Assembly (NCBI RefSeq): GCF_023736155.1
Contig: NZ_JAMLJJ010000001.1
Location: 248,001-312,000 of the forward strand
Direction: 5' to 3'
Length of the DNA stretch: 64,000 bases
DNA from: Larsenimonas salina
GTDB lineage: Bacteria > Pseudomonadota > Gammaproteobacteria > Pseudomonadales > Halomonadaceae
Shown: one piece after another, positions 7,644 through 16,896 of the stretch
Layout: each line of letters begins with the position of its first letter
Numbering within the stretch: the stretch's first letter is position 1
Notes under the pieces: generated by a model
The model's database searches: none
Seen by the model: the letters and a program-made list of their open reading frames with translations, nothing else
What the model was told of the DNA's origin: nothing
Translations under genes and position numbers: made by a program

Positions 7644-9850
7644 GTTCGGAGCACGCGTCCGCACGGGCACTTACACGTGAGCAGCAGTGCGTCATCGCGC
7701 ATGGAACCGGCCACGCGCGGGTCACGGCTGTGGCCGGCGCCGGCAAGACCACCACCATGGTTGCCCGGGTCGAGCACCTGCTTGCTGCAGGCGTTGCTGC
7801 GCCGCGGGTGATGGTGCTGATGTTCAACCGGCAGGCCAAGGATGATTTTTCCAGAAAGCTGTCACAGACGCTTGCTGGCGCCTATCCGATGCCTCAGGTG
7901 CGAACCTTCCATTCCATCGGCCACCGGCTGACTCAAACGCTGACCCGCTGGGGCGCGCTTGCGCCCCGGCAATTGATTCAGGCCGACTGGCAGCGTGAAC
8001 GGCTATTGAAACAGGCCGTGGGTGCGGTGATCGGGGAGGATCGTGAGCGCCTTGAATGGGCGCTGGAGCCCGAGCGGCTCGAGGAGTTCGGTCAATTCTG
8101 CGAGCTGGTTAAGGCTGAGCTGGTAACGCCTGAGGCGTTGTTCGAGCGTGATGGCTATGGCCGTGAGGCACGCTATTACATCGAGGCCTACGCCGAGCTT
8201 CAGCAAAGCATGGAGGCTCAAGGGCTCATGACCTACAGCGATCTGCTGTTTCGGCCCTATCAGGCGCTTCTGACTGACCCGGCCCTGCGCCAGCGTGTGC
8301 AGGGGTTCGTCGAGCACATCATTGTCGATGAGTATCAGGACATCAACGAAGGCCAGCTTCAGCTTTTGGCCCAGATTGCCGGGCCCGACGCGTCGATCAT
8401 GGCCGTCGGTGACGCCGATCAGTGCATTTATGAATGGCGGGGTGCTCGGCCGGATGCGATGAGCGAGGCCTTCACGCGCACCTTCGGTGACAGCACCCAG
8501 TTCGCACTGCCGCATACCTTCCGTCATGGCCATCGCATCGCGCTGATGGCCAACCATCTGATTCGCCACAACCCGCGCACGGACCGCCCCTTATGCGTCG
8601 CTGCCCCGAGCACGCCGTCCAGCACCTTCGAGCGGGTCTCGACTCTTGAGCAGGCGCTAACCACGCTCAAGGACGCATCAGAGCTTTCAAATACCGCCGT
8701 CCTGGTGCGGCACTGGTCATTGAGCGTGCCGGTGCAGCTTCAACTGCTGCGGGCCGGCATTCCGTTTCAGGTCGGGCGTCAGGAGCGGTTCGTGTTTCGT
8801 CTGCCACTGGTGCAGGCGTTGGCGGGGTATCTGGAGCTTGCGCGCAGCCCTCGGCTGATTCATGAGCCCGAGCATCTTTTGTTGCTGTTTGCTCAACCCA
8901 CGCCCTTTGTCGCCCGCGAGCGGTTGCAGGTGCTGTGCCGGCAGCTGGCGCTTCAAAACGCCTGGTTCGAACGGGGCGACCCGATGCTCAATGGCCTGTC
9001 ACGCGCGCAGCAGCGTACGCTCAAGAAGCGCTGGCAGCTGATCGATGATCTGGCGCGAAACGCCAGCCGCTGGACGCCGGCAACCGTGCTGTCTCACGTG
9101 ATTGATACCCTGAATGCGCACGAGGTGTTAAAGCGCGCGGCGGCTCGGCCGGACAAGGGGGAAGAGGATGGCCGTCTGCTTGATGTCCTGCTTGAACAGG
9201 CCCGCGTGATGGAAAGCGACCCCGCTGGCTTTATCAACATGTTGAAGGCGCCGATCGAGGATCGAAACGATGGTGTGGTGGTCTCGACGGTGCATGGCGC
9301 CAAGGGGCTCGAGTGGGATCGTGTGATCCTGTTCGGGCTCAACGAGGAAGACTTCCCGTTCTACCACCGTGACAGCCCGCTGACGCCCTCGAGGCTTCTT
9401 GAAGAGCGCCGCCTTTTCTACGTCGGCATTACCCGGGCCCGCTCGCGGTTGACGCTTGTATGTGAGCCGGGGCAAACGCTGAGCCGATTTGTTGACGAGT
9501 GCGCGCCTGAATGCGCCAACCGCATCGCAGAAGCCCTTGCCAGTGAGGTTGGTGATACGCCGGTGGCGGTCAGTGAACCGGCCCTCGCGGCCCGTTACGC
9601 CGAGGCGGTGGGTGCTTCCACCGTAGCGTTTGAGCCGATGACCTATGGGGGAGGTGATTCATCGTCCGTTGCAGGCGCTCAGGCGACGAACTGGGTCGCC
9701 GGACAGGCAATCATTCACGATGTGTTCGGCGCTGGAACGATCGAGGCCATTGAAGGCGAGGGCGCACGGACGATTCTGACCGTGCGGTTCGATAAGGCCG
9801 GCACTCGAAAGCTGGTGGCCGATCGGGCGCCGCTGCGGTCTGGCCGCTAG
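7640..9850 (+). CDS. UvrD/Rep-family ATP-dependent DNA helicase
   Basis: Superfamily 1A 3'-5' DNA helicase, 736 residues. Motifs in order: Walker A AVAGAGKTTT (about residue 33), Walker B VDEYQDIN, motif III VGDADQCIYEWRGA, motif V VSTVHGAKGLEWD and motif VI YVGITRARSRL. The last 60 residues (GQAIIHDVFGAGTIEAIEGE...LTVRFD...LVADRAPL) resemble the Tudor-like C-terminal domain of UvrD/PcrA that contacts RNA polymerase. It overlaps the DUF1285 gene by 4 bp and converges with etfD. It is shorter and more diverged than UvrD or Rep themselves, so no symbol is given. Confidence 0.9.
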   Translation: MSSEHASARALTREQQCVIAHGTGHARVTAVAGAGKTTTMVARVEHLLAAGVAAPRVMVLMFNRQAKDDFSRKLSQTLAGAYPMPQVRTFHSIGHRLTQTLTRWGALAPRQLIQADWQRERLLKQAVGAVIGEDRERLEWALEPERLEEFGQFCELVKAELVTPEALFERDGYGREARYYIEAYAELQQSMEAQGLMTYSDLLFRPYQALLTDPALRQRVQGFVEHIIVDEYQDINEGQLQLLAQIAGPDASIMAVGDADQCIYEWRGARPDAMSEAFTRTFGDSTQFALPHTFRHGHRIALMANHLIRHNPRTDRPLCVAAPSTPSSTFERVSTLEQALTTLKDASELSNTAVLVRHWSLSVPVQLQLLRAGIPFQVGRQERFVFRLPLVQALAGYLELARSPRLIHEPEHLLLLFAQPTPFVARERLQVLCRQLALQNAWFERGDPMLNGLSRAQQRTLKKRWQLIDDLARNASRWTPATVLSHVIDTLNAHEVLKRAAARPDKGEEDGRLLDVLLEQARVMESDPAGFINMLKAPIEDRNDGVVVSTVHGAKGLEWDRVILFGLNEEDFPFYHRDSPLTPSRLLEERRLFYVGITRARSRLTLVCEPGQTLSRFVDECAPECANRIAEALASEVGDTPVAVSEPALAARYAEAVGASTVAFEPMTYGGGDSSSVAGAQATNWVAGQAIIHDVFGAGTIEAIEGEGARTILTVRFDKAGTRKLVADRAPLRSGR

Positions 9851-9874
9851 GCAGCGCCCGAGTGCGCCCGGTGG

Positions 9875-11527
9875 TTACATGTTGGGGTAGTTGGGGCCGC
9901 CGCCGCCTTCCGGGGCGACCCAGACGATGTTCTGCTCCGGGTCCTTGATGTCGCAGGTCTTGCAGTGCACGCAGTTCTGGAAGTTGATCTGGAACTGGGG
10001 GGCACCGCTCTGGTCCTCGACCACTTCATAGACCCCGGCCGGGCAGTAGCGCTGTGCGGGCTCGGCGTACATGGGCAGATTGACCCGAATCGGAACGCTT
10101 GGGTCTTTAAGCCTTAGATGACTCGGCTGGTCTTCATCGTGGTTGGTGTTGGACAGATACACCGACGAGGCCTTGTCGAACGACAGCACGCCATCCGGTT
10201 TCGGGTAGTCGATCGGCTCGAAGCGGTCCTTGTTTTCAAGCTTGGCGTAGTCGGCCGTGCGGTCATGAAGCGTCGGAAGCTTGCCCTTGATTGCCTGATC
10301 CAGGGTGTTCCAGGCGCCACCGAGTAGGGTGCCGAACTTGTGGATCGCCGGGCCGAAGTTTCGCGCCTGATAAAGCTCTTCATACACCCAGCTCTGCTCG
10401 AAGCGCGCGGCGTGGCCGCTTAACGTGTTGCCGCCCTCATCGCCCGAGGCCAGGGCCTCGAACACGCTCTCGGCGGCAAGCATCCCGGATTTCATCGCGG
10501 TGTGCAGGCCCTTGATCTTTGCGAAGTTCAGGGTGCCGGCGTCACAGCCGATCAGAAGCCCGCCCGGGAACGTCATTTTCGGCAGGCAGTTGTGGCCGCC
10601 CTTGGCAATCGCGCGCGCGCCGTAGGCCACGCGGGTACCGCCTTTGAGATGCTCACTGACGACGGGATGATGCTTCATCCGCTGCATTTCATCAAACGGG
10701 GACACCCACGGGTTTTCATAGCTTAGATCGAGGATCAGTCCGACCATGACCTGCTGATTGTCGCCGTGGTAGAGAAAACCACCGCCGTGGGCGTGGCCCT
10801 CGGTCGGCCAGCCGGTGGTGTGAACGACACGGCCGGGCTGATGGTTCTCGGCCGGTACGTCCCAAAGCTCCTTGATGCCAATGGCGTAATGCTGCGGGTC
10901 GCTGTCGGCGTCGAGCGCGTAATGCTTGATCAGCGCCTTGCCCAGATGCCCACGGGCGCCTTCGGCAAAAAGCGTGTACTTGCCGCGAATGCCCATGCCG
11001 GGCATGTAGGTGTCCTTGGGCTCGCCATCGTGGCCGACACCCATGTCACCGGTGAGAATGCCCTGAACCTCACCATCGTCCCCGAAAAGCACTTCTTGGG
11101 CGGCAAAACCCGGGAAAACATCGACGCCGAGCTCTTCGGCCTGCTCGGCCAGCCAGCGGCAGAGATTGCCGGCGCTGATGACGTAGTTGCCGTCGTTCAG
11201 CATCGTTTTCGGCGCGGCAAGATGGGGAATGCGGGTGGCATTTTCCTCATCGCGGAGCAGGTAGATGTCGTCGGCGCTGACCGGCGTGGTCAAAGGCGCC
11301 TTGCGTGCCTCCCAGTCCGGGAACAGCTCATCCAGGGCGCGGGGCTCGAACACGGCGCCCGACAGGATATGGGCACCGACTTCCGCCCCTTTTTCCAAAA
11401 CGCAGACGGAGAGCTCCGTGCCGGCCTCGTTGGCCTGCTGCATCAATCGGCAGCCCGCGGCAAGCCCCGACGGGCCGGCGCCAACGATTACCACGTCGAA
11501 ATCCATGTACTCGCGTTCATCATCCAC
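9875..11527 (-). CDS. etfD: Electron transfer flavoprotein-ubiquinone oxidoreductase
   Basis: Membrane-associated flavo-iron-sulfur enzyme that takes electrons from reduced ETF and passes them to ubiquinone, linking acyl-CoA and amine dehydrogenases to respiration. It has 550 residues. The N-terminal FAD Rossmann motif is VVIVGAGPSGLAAG. The C-terminal ferredoxin-like part has the [4Fe-4S] cysteines CPAGVYE and CVHCKTCDIKDP, then the usual ending GGGGPNYPN. The gene is divergent from etfBA across a 358-bp spacer. A 254-residue open frame on the opposite strand is a coding shadow. Confidence 0.96.
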   Translation of the reverse strand: MDDEREYMDFDVVIVGAGPSGLAAGCRLMQQANEAGTELSVCVLEKGAEVGAHILSGAVFEPRALDELFPDWEARKAPLTTPVSADDIYLLRDEENATRIPHLAAPKTMLNDGNYVISAGNLCRWLAEQAEELGVDVFPGFAAQEVLFGDDGEVQGILTGDMGVGHDGEPKDTYMPGMGIRGKYTLFAEGARGHLGKALIKHYALDADSDPQHYAIGIKELWDVPAENHQPGRVVHTTGWPTEGHAHGGGFLYHGDNQQVMVGLILDLSYENPWVSPFDEMQRMKHHPVVSEHLKGGTRVAYGARAIAKGGHNCLPKMTFPGGLLIGCDAGTLNFAKIKGLHTAMKSGMLAAESVFEALASGDEGGNTLSGHAARFEQSWVYEELYQARNFGPAIHKFGTLLGGAWNTLDQAIKGKLPTLHDRTADYAKLENKDRFEPIDYPKPDGVLSFDKASSVYLSNTNHDEDQPSHLRLKDPSVPIRVNLPMYAEPAQRYCPAGVYEVVEDQSGAPQFQINFQNCVHCKTCDIKDPEQNIVWVAPEGGGGPNYPNM

Positions 11528-11885
11528 TAGACGGTATCTCCTCTCATTCGGGACGGTCCGAACATGCTCTTTTATTCATTGAGCCTGATCTCCATATAAG
11601 CTGGAGCGGCTTCATCTTTTTTGAGCCGTGTTACACTCTGACTCATTCCATCAAGCGCCGCGTCTTCGCTGAATGCGTGCGCGATGTAAGTTGTCGCTAT
11701 TGTGGCATTTTTTTATCGAATGCGGGAATCTCGGCCGGCCGTATCGGCACAGGCCAGGCGCGCGTTCGAACGGATCCAGACGGTGCCACCGCCTTGATCT
11801 GACATATGTTTTACGGGTTTAGACGCCACGCCGGAACTGCTTTTCTTATAAGGCATTTCGGCCTACTTAAAGAAACGAGGACCTC
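11528..11885. promoter_or_regulatory. Divergent etfD / etfBA intergenic region
   Basis: This 358-bp spacer separates two divergent start codons and must hold both promoters. It is more AT-rich than its surroundings in parts (for example TTTTTTATCG near 11710 and TTTTCTTATAAGG near 11840). No hexamer pair with proper spacing stands out and no operator is recognised. No gene is supported here: the forward frame crossing it is a continuation of the antisense shadow of etfD. Confidence 0.5.
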
Positions 11886-12635
11886 ATGAAAGTACTCGTC
11901 GCGGTAAAACGCGTGATTGATTACAACGTCAAGGTTCGGGTCAAGCCCGACAACTCAGACGTTGATCTGACCAATGTAAAAATGGCCATGAATCCCTTTT
12001 GCGAGATCGCGGTCGAAGAAGCGGTTCAGCTGAAAGAGCGCGGCATCGTATCCGAGGTTGTGGCCGTCACGGTCGGGCCAAAGGCCGCCCAGGAACAGCT
12101 TCGCACCGCGCTGGCGCTCGGGGCGGATCGGGCCATTCATCTTGAAACCGATGAGGTGGTCGAGTCGTTGGGTGTGGCGAAGCTCCTCAAGAAGGTGGTC
12201 GAGGATGAGCAACCGAGCCTTGTCCTGATGGGCAAGCAGTCCATCGACACCGACAACAACCAGACCGGCCAGATGCTTTCCGCGCTGATGGGCTGGGCTC
12301 AGGCGACATTTGCGTCCAAGGTTGCGATCGAGGGCGATACTGCAACGGTCGAGCGTGAAATCGATGGCGGCCTGCAAACACTGTCACTGAACCTGCCGGC
12401 GGTGATTACCACCGACCTTCGTTTGAACGAGCCGCGCTACGCCAAGCTCCCCGACATCATGAAGGCCAAGAAAAAACCGGTCGACACCCGCTCTGTTGCT
12501 GATCTGGGCGTGGATATCGCGCCCCGGGTCGAGCTGGTGCGGGTCGAGTTGCCCACCGAACGTCAGGAAGGCGTGCGTGTGGGCAGTGTCGATGAACTGG
12601 TGGATAAACTGAAAAACGAAGCGAAGGTGATTTGA
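11886..12635 (+). CDS. etfB: Electron transfer flavoprotein beta subunit
   Basis: Small subunit of the FAD- and AMP-containing ETF heterodimer, the soluble electron carrier between acyl-CoA dehydrogenases and ETF-QO. It has 249 residues, the normal size. Diagnostic features are [44 protein letters not shown] and the signature [23 protein letters not shown] 11886 has an ACGAGGA site just upstream. The TGA overlaps the etfA ATG by one base, so the subunits are translationally coupled. Confidence 0.97.
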   Translation: MKVLVAVKRVIDYNVKVRVKPDNSDVDLTNVKMAMNPFCEIAVEEAVQLKERGIVSEVVAVTVGPKAAQEQLRTALALGADRAIHLETDEVVESLGVAKLLKKVVEDEQPSLVLMGKQSIDTDNNQTGQMLSALMGWAQATFASKVAIEGDTATVEREIDGGLQTLSLNLPAVITTDLRLNEPRYAKLPDIMKAKKKPVDTRSVADLGVDIAPRVELVRVELPTERQEGVRVGSVDELVDKLKNEAKVI

Positions 12636-13561
12636 TGGCAACCCTTATTTTCGCAGAGCACCAGGACGGTGCGCTCGACCCGGCCACGGCGCGCGTGGTT
12701 GCAGGCGCCAAGGCACTTGGTGAGCCGATCGACGTGGTTCTGATGGGGCATCAGATCGACGGCGCCGCGCGTCAGGCTGCCGAAATCGACGGTGTGTCAC
12801 GTGTACTTGTTGCGGATAACGAGGCCTATCAGCACGTGCTGGCCGAAAACGTTTCCAAGGTTCTGGTCGAGCTCTCTGGTGAGTACACGCACCTGCTCGC
12901 AAGCGCCTCTACCACCGGCAAGAACGTCCTGCCACGGGTGGCCGCGCTCAAGGACGTCTCGCCGCTTACCGATGTCATCGCCATTGAATCAAGCGATACC
13001 TTTCGTCGCCCGATCTACGCCGGCAGCGCCATTGCCACCGTCAAGAGTCTTGATACGCTCAAGATCGTGAGCCTTCGGGCCACGGCGTTTGAGCCGGCTG
13101 GCCAGCAGAGCGCCGCGTCGATCGAGCCGGTGACCGTGGTCGAAGTCTCGACCACCTCACGCTTTGTCAGCGAAGCGCGTCCGGAAGGCGAGCGGCCAGA
13201 GCTTACCAGCGCCGGCGTCGTTGTTTCCGGTGGCCGTGGCATGGGCAACGGTGAAAACTTCAAGCTGCTCGAGGCGGTCGCCGACAAGCTGGGCGCCGCG
13301 ATCGGCGCTTCTCGCGCCGCCGTCGATGCAGGCTACGTGCCCAACGACATGCAGGTCGGCCAGACCGGCAAGATCGTGGCGCCAGAGCTTTACATCGCCG
13401 TTGGTATTTCAGGGTCCATCCAGCACCTGGCCGGCATGAAGGATTCGCGGGTCATCGTCGCCATCAACAACGACGATGAAGCGCCCATCTTCAGGGTTGC
13501 CGATTACGGGCTGGTCGGGGATCTGTTCGAGGTGCTGCCGGAGCTTGCCCAAAAGCTCTGA
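12635..13561 (+). CDS. etfA: Electron transfer flavoprotein alpha subunit
   Basis: Large ETF subunit, which binds FAD in its C-terminal domain. It has 308 residues from ATG 12635; a TTG three bases earlier is ignored because ATG gives MATLIFAEH, the family N-terminus. The FAD-binding C-terminus shows [38 protein letters not shown] and [15 protein letters not shown]. It forms a two-gene operon with etfB, ended by the hairpin at 13586. Confidence 0.97.
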   Translation: MATLIFAEHQDGALDPATARVVAGAKALGEPIDVVLMGHQIDGAARQAAEIDGVSRVLVADNEAYQHVLAENVSKVLVELSGEYTHLLASASTTGKNVLPRVAALKDVSPLTDVIAIESSDTFRRPIYAGSAIATVKSLDTLKIVSLRATAFEPAGQQSAASIEPVTVVEVSTTSRFVSEARPEGERPELTSAGVVVSGGRGMGNGENFKLLEAVADKLGAAIGASRAAVDAGYVPNDMQVGQTGKIVAPELYIAVGISGSIQHLAGMKDSRVIVAINNDDEAPIFRVADYGLVGDLFEVLPELAQKL

Positions 13562-13585
13562 AGTCCCCTTGCGTAAGGCACGATC

Positions 13586-13613
13586 AAAGGCATGGCTTCG
13601 CCATGCCTTTTTT
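13586..13613 (+). terminator. Rho-independent terminator of etfBA
   Basis: Stem GGCATGGC / GCCATGCC (8 bp, loop TTC), flanked by AAA before and TTTTTT after, 25 nt past the etfA stop. Confidence 0.9.
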
Positions 13614-13669
13614 GCGTTTATAGACCCCATGAACAGCAGACAAGGCAAACTGATCCAATGGCAAGTATA

Positions 13670-13688
13670 ATTGATAATTGTTCTTGTT
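13670..13688 (+). promoter_or_regulatory. Fur box upstream of the TonB operon
   Basis: ATTGATAATTGTTCTTGTT closely resembles gammaproteobacterial Fur sites (consensus GATAATGATAATCATTATC; Pseudomonas-type AATGATAATNATTCTC). It lies about 90-110 nt before the first gene of the DUF3450-ttpC-exbB-exbD-tonB-TPR operon. The inference is iron repression of that operon by Fur. Confidence 0.7.
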
Positions 13689-13778
13689 TGTATTAGCGTA
13701 CGCCTTGCCGAATTAACCGGGTGCGGTGTATCAAGGCACCCATGATTACCCTTTCATGCGATGAGTCTGGAGATGCGA

Positions 13779-14621
13779 GTGAAGTGTCGGATATCAACCG
13801 GGCGGCTGGCGGCCATGACGGGCGCGCTGGGTGTGGCGCTGTTGTCATTGCCGGCGATCGGCGCCCCGTCTGCGCTCAGAGACGCCACCACCGAACATCA
13901 GGCGACACAGCAGGCCATTCAATCGGCGATTGACGATGCCGACGATGAAACCAAGGAACTCCTGATCAAGCTGCGTGATACCGAGCAATCCGCCAAGCGT
14001 CTGTCGACGTATAACGAGTCGCTCGAGCGCCAGGTCGACGATCAATCCCAGCGAATCAAGGCGCAAACGCGAGCACTTGAACAGGCTGGCAGCCTGAAGC
14101 AGGCGCTTCCGAGCGAACTGGAGGCGATGGTGTCGCGGCTCAGGGCACTGGTCGAGGCCGATCTTCCCTTCCGTCGCGACGACCGGCTGGCCCGAATCGA
14201 CAGCCTTGAACACATGCTTGGTCAATCCGACATGAGCGCAAGCGACAAGCTCAAGCGCATTCTTAGCGTATGGCGCGCCGAGATTGGCTATGGCGACGGG
14301 CTTGATAGCTGGCGGGGGGCGTTGTCTCTCGATGAAAAGGCCGATAGTGGGGTCACGACACAGGTTCAGTTCGTACGCATCGGCCGGGTGGGGTACTACT
14401 ACCTGAGTCTTGACGGCAAACGCGGCGCCGTCTTGCGTGAAGGTGCCTGGCAGCCGCTCGAGCATGATCAGGTCGTGACCCTGCGTCACGCGGTCAAGAT
14501 GGCGCATGATCAGCAGGCCCCCGAGCTTCTGGCATTGCCGCTGTCGCTGGATGCCACTCAACGCGGCGCGTCCGCCGCCATCGACAACGACAACGACAAT
14601 GCTCAGGGAGGTGCCCAATGA
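13779..14621 (+). CDS. DUF3450 family protein, TonB operon
   Basis: Probable periplasmic or outer-envelope partner of a TonB2-type energy transduction system; the molecular role is not established. The GTG at 13779 is chosen because GGAG lies 6 nt before it; ATGs at 13761 and 13773 in the same frame lack a usable site. This gives 280 residues with a signal peptide (hydrophobic LAAMTGALGVALLSLPAIGA). A coiled-coil region (about residues 30-110) follows, then a C-terminal domain with VQFVRIGRVGYYYLSLDG, the DUF3450 hallmark. It is first in a six-gene run and its stop overlaps the ttpC start. Confidence 0.85.
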   Translation: MKCRISTGRLAAMTGALGVALLSLPAIGAPSALRDATTEHQATQQAIQSAIDDADDETKELLIKLRDTEQSAKRLSTYNESLERQVDDQSQRIKAQTRALEQAGSLKQALPSELEAMVSRLRALVEADLPFRRDDRLARIDSLEHMLGQSDMSASDKLKRILSVWRAEIGYGDGLDSWRGALSLDEKADSGVTTQVQFVRIGRVGYYYLSLDGKRGAVLREGAWQPLEHDQVVTLRHAVKMAHDQQAPELLALPLSLDATQRGASAAIDNDNDNAQGGAQ

Positions 14622-15973
14622 TGCGTACTGCAAAAGCGCTACTTCTGGGCACGCTGACCGTGCTTGGGGCGTCGCATGCGCTTGCGGCGCCGACCTCACT
14701 TGATGAGGCGGTCAAGCAGTACACCGCCGAGGCGCAGAAGGCCGAGGCGCGTGATCAGGCGCGCTTGACCGAGCTTGCCAATGACAAGAGCGCGCTTCAG
14801 GCCGAACTTGACAAGGCCTCTGACCGGCTCACTCAGGCCAAGGCCAAACAGTCCAGACTCGAGGCCCGATTCGATGAGCAACAACAAGCGCTTGATGATC
14901 TAGGCACCCGACGAGGCCAGCAGGGCGGTGACGTCACCGCGATTACCTCGACGCTCAACGCGCAGCTTGGCAAGCTCGACCAGTCACTCGATGCGAGCTG
15001 GGCGCATGCCTTCAAGGGTGTCGCGGTCCCTGGCCCGCTGGACGACGATGCGTTGCCGGGTGCGGATACGCTCTCGAACCTGAACGATCAGTTGGCAAGC
15101 CTCCTGGCGGCCACCGGGCAGGTAAGCGTTGATTCAGAGCCGGTGGCCGGGCAGGACGGCACGGTCGCACCGGCGCCTGTCGCGCGCATTGGTAACGTCA
15201 TGGCCTTTACCGATCAGGGCCTCTTGCGGCTTCCTAAGGCCGGCCAGCCGCTGACGCTTGCACCCGCAACGCCTGGTGACGTCAAGAACGCGATGGCCCG
15301 TTTCATTGACTCAGGCGGCGTCGTGCCGCTGGACGTCTCCGATGGCGAGATCGTCAAGGCGCTGGCGGATCAGCCAAGTCTGACCGATCGCCTGGCTCAG
15401 GGCGGGGTGGTTGGCTACATCACGCTCGGGCTTGGTGTGTTGGGGCTTCTGGTCGCGATCGCGCAGTGGGCGTATCTGCAGCGCATCTATCAAAAGGTGC
15501 GTGCTCAGGTGAAATCACTGAACACGCCCAGCACTGACAATCCGCTTGGCCGCGTGCTGGCCCGGTTCAAGAACGTTCACCCCGGCAGCGAACCCGAAGC
15601 GCTCGAGGCGCGACTCGATGAGCTGCTCCTGGCCGAGCAGCCGGTGATCGAGCGCGGCCAGTCACTGGTCAAGCTGATTGCGGCCATTGCGCCCTTGATG
15701 GGACTGCTGGGAACCGTGACCGGCATGATCGGCACGTTCCAGTCAATCACGGTATTTGGCAGCAGTGACCCCAAACTGATGGCGGGCGGCATTTCGCAGG
15801 CGCTGATCACGACCGTGATCGGCCTGATCGTTGCGATTCCTTTGCTGTTCGCGCATACGGCCTTGAGCTCACGTAGCCGCAAACTGTTGAACGTGCTCGA
15901 AGGGCAGGCCAGTGCCCATCTGGCCGAGCGGCTCGAAGGCGGCGAGGGCAAGGATCATGTACCAACTGCTTGA
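14618..15973 (+). CDS. ttpC: TtpC-like MotA/TolQ/ExbB proton channel protein
   Basis: Large ExbB-like subunit of a TonB2-type complex. In Vibrio the equivalent TtpC is required for TonB2-dependent siderophore uptake. It has 451 residues, about twice ExbB. After a signal peptide (to about residue 24) comes a long periplasmic coiled coil (about 25-110, rich in A, E, K, Q), a globular linker, then three membrane segments: one near residues 265-290, and two in the MotA/TolQ/ExbB core with LIAAIAPLMGLLGTVTGMIGTF and ALITTVIGLIVAIPLLF. AGGGAGG precedes two adjacent ATGs (14618, 14621). It overlaps the next exbB by 17 bp. The symbol is by analogy. Confidence 0.85.
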   Translation: MMRTAKALLLGTLTVLGASHALAAPTSLDEAVKQYTAEAQKAEARDQARLTELANDKSALQAELDKASDRLTQAKAKQSRLEARFDEQQQALDDLGTRRGQQGGDVTAITSTLNAQLGKLDQSLDASWAHAFKGVAVPGPLDDDALPGADTLSNLNDQLASLLAATGQVSVDSEPVAGQDGTVAPAPVARIGNVMAFTDQGLLRLPKAGQPLTLAPATPGDVKNAMARFIDSGGVVPLDVSDGEIVKALADQPSLTDRLAQGGVVGYITLGLGVLGLLVAIAQWAYLQRIYQKVRAQVKSLNTPSTDNPLGRVLARFKNVHPGSEPEALEARLDELLLAEQPVIERGQSLVKLIAAIAPLMGLLGTVTGMIGTFQSITVFGSSDPKLMAGGISQALITTVIGLIVAIPLLFAHTALSSRSRKLLNVLEGQASAHLAERLEGGEGKDHVPTA

Positions 15974-16493
15974 TCCGATCGAGCGCCTGAGCGATGCCGG
16001 CGGGCCGGTGCTGGTCGCGATCCTGTTCGTGGCCATGGTGCTCTTCGGCCTTGCAGTCGAGCGCCTGCTTTACTGGCGGCTCGGGTACCGACGCGACCGG
16101 CGCCAGCTGCTGGACCGTTGGCAGCGCCGGCGCGACCACACAAGCTGGAGCGCACGCACCCTTCGCGCCTACTGGAGCGATGAGCTTCTACGCAGACTCC
16201 GGGGCACATTGCCGTGGGTGAAGGTACTGGTGGCGCTTTGCCCGCTTTTGGGGCTTTTGGGGACGGTGACCGGCATGATTCAGGTGTTTGACACGCTTGC
16301 GTTTGCCGGCACCGGCCAGTCCCGCGCCATGTCCGATGGTGTCGCGCGCGCAACGCTTCCGACCCTTGCCGGTATGGCAGTGGCGGTGGTGGGGCTGTTG
16401 TTTGCCAGTCATTTCGAACACATCGTCCGGCGTGAGGATCAGCGGCTGCATGACCGCATGGCTCGCGCCCTGGAGGAGCAGGGTAATGCGTAG
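15957..16493 (+). CDS. exbB: ExbB-type biopolymer transport protein
   Basis: Proton-channel subunit that, with ExbD, uses the proton motive force to energise TonB. The ATG at 15957 (MYQLLDPIERL) is preferred to an upstream ATG in the same frame that lies inside ttpC. This gives 178 residues, short like the ExbB2 class. Three membrane segments are visible: about 17-40, then KVLVALCPLLGLLGTVTGMI and TLPTLAGMAVAVVGLLFASH, the TolQ/ExbB core. It overlaps ttpC upstream and exbD downstream (8 bp), so the stoichiometric subunits are coupled. Confidence 0.92.
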   Translation: MYQLLDPIERLSDAGGPVLVAILFVAMVLFGLAVERLLYWRLGYRRDRRQLLDRWQRRRDHTSWSARTLRAYWSDELLRRLRGTLPWVKVLVALCPLLGLLGTVTGMIQVFDTLAFAGTGQSRAMSDGVARATLPTLAGMAVAVVGLLFASHFEHIVRREDQRLHDRMARALEEQGNA

Positions 16494-16896
16494 ACGTCGT
16501 CGTCAACTTCAAGAAGACGCCACGGCCGGGGTCGACCTGACCCCGATGCTGGATGTGGTCTTCATCATGCTGATCTTTTTTATCGTGACGACCAGTTTCG
16601 TGCGCGAAAGCGGTGTCGAGATCGACCGGCCCGAAGCCAAGGGGGCCGTGTCTCAGCAAAGCGCGCAGGTGCTGGTCGCGATTACTGCCAATGGCACGCT
16701 TTGGCTCAACGGCGAAACGGTCAGCCCCGATCAGGTCGGTCAGAAAGTGGCCGAGGCCGTGCGCCAGGGCAGTGGCAACGTGGTGGTGCAGGCCGATCGC
16801 CGCTCGCAGACCGGGCTTCTGGTCGAAACGATGGACGCGATCCGCCAGGCGGGGGTTGATAACGTGGCCGTGGCGGCTACCCGGAGCGGCCCATGA
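16486..16896 (+). CDS. exbD: ExbD-type biopolymer transport protein
   Basis: Partner of ExbB in the TonB motor; one membrane helix and a periplasmic domain. From ATG 16486 it has 136 residues. The helix GVDLTPMLDVVFIMLIFFIV holds D23, the protonatable aspartate equivalent to E. coli ExbD D25. The periplasmic part has NGETVSPDQVGQKV and VVVQADRRSQTGLLVETMD. The start overlaps exbB by 8 bp and the stop overlaps the tonB start by 4 bp. Confidence 0.94.
   Translation: MRRRRRQLQEDATAGVDLTPMLDVVFIMLIFFIVTTSFVRESGVEIDRPEAKGAVSQQSAQVLVAITANGTLWLNGETVSPDQVGQKVAEAVRQGSGNVVVQADRRSQTGLLVETMDAIRQAGVDNVAVAATRSGP

Noticed and set aside
10766-11530. 254-residue forward open frame
   Set aside because: Antisense to etfD, which carries its FAD and iron-sulfur motifs on the other strand.
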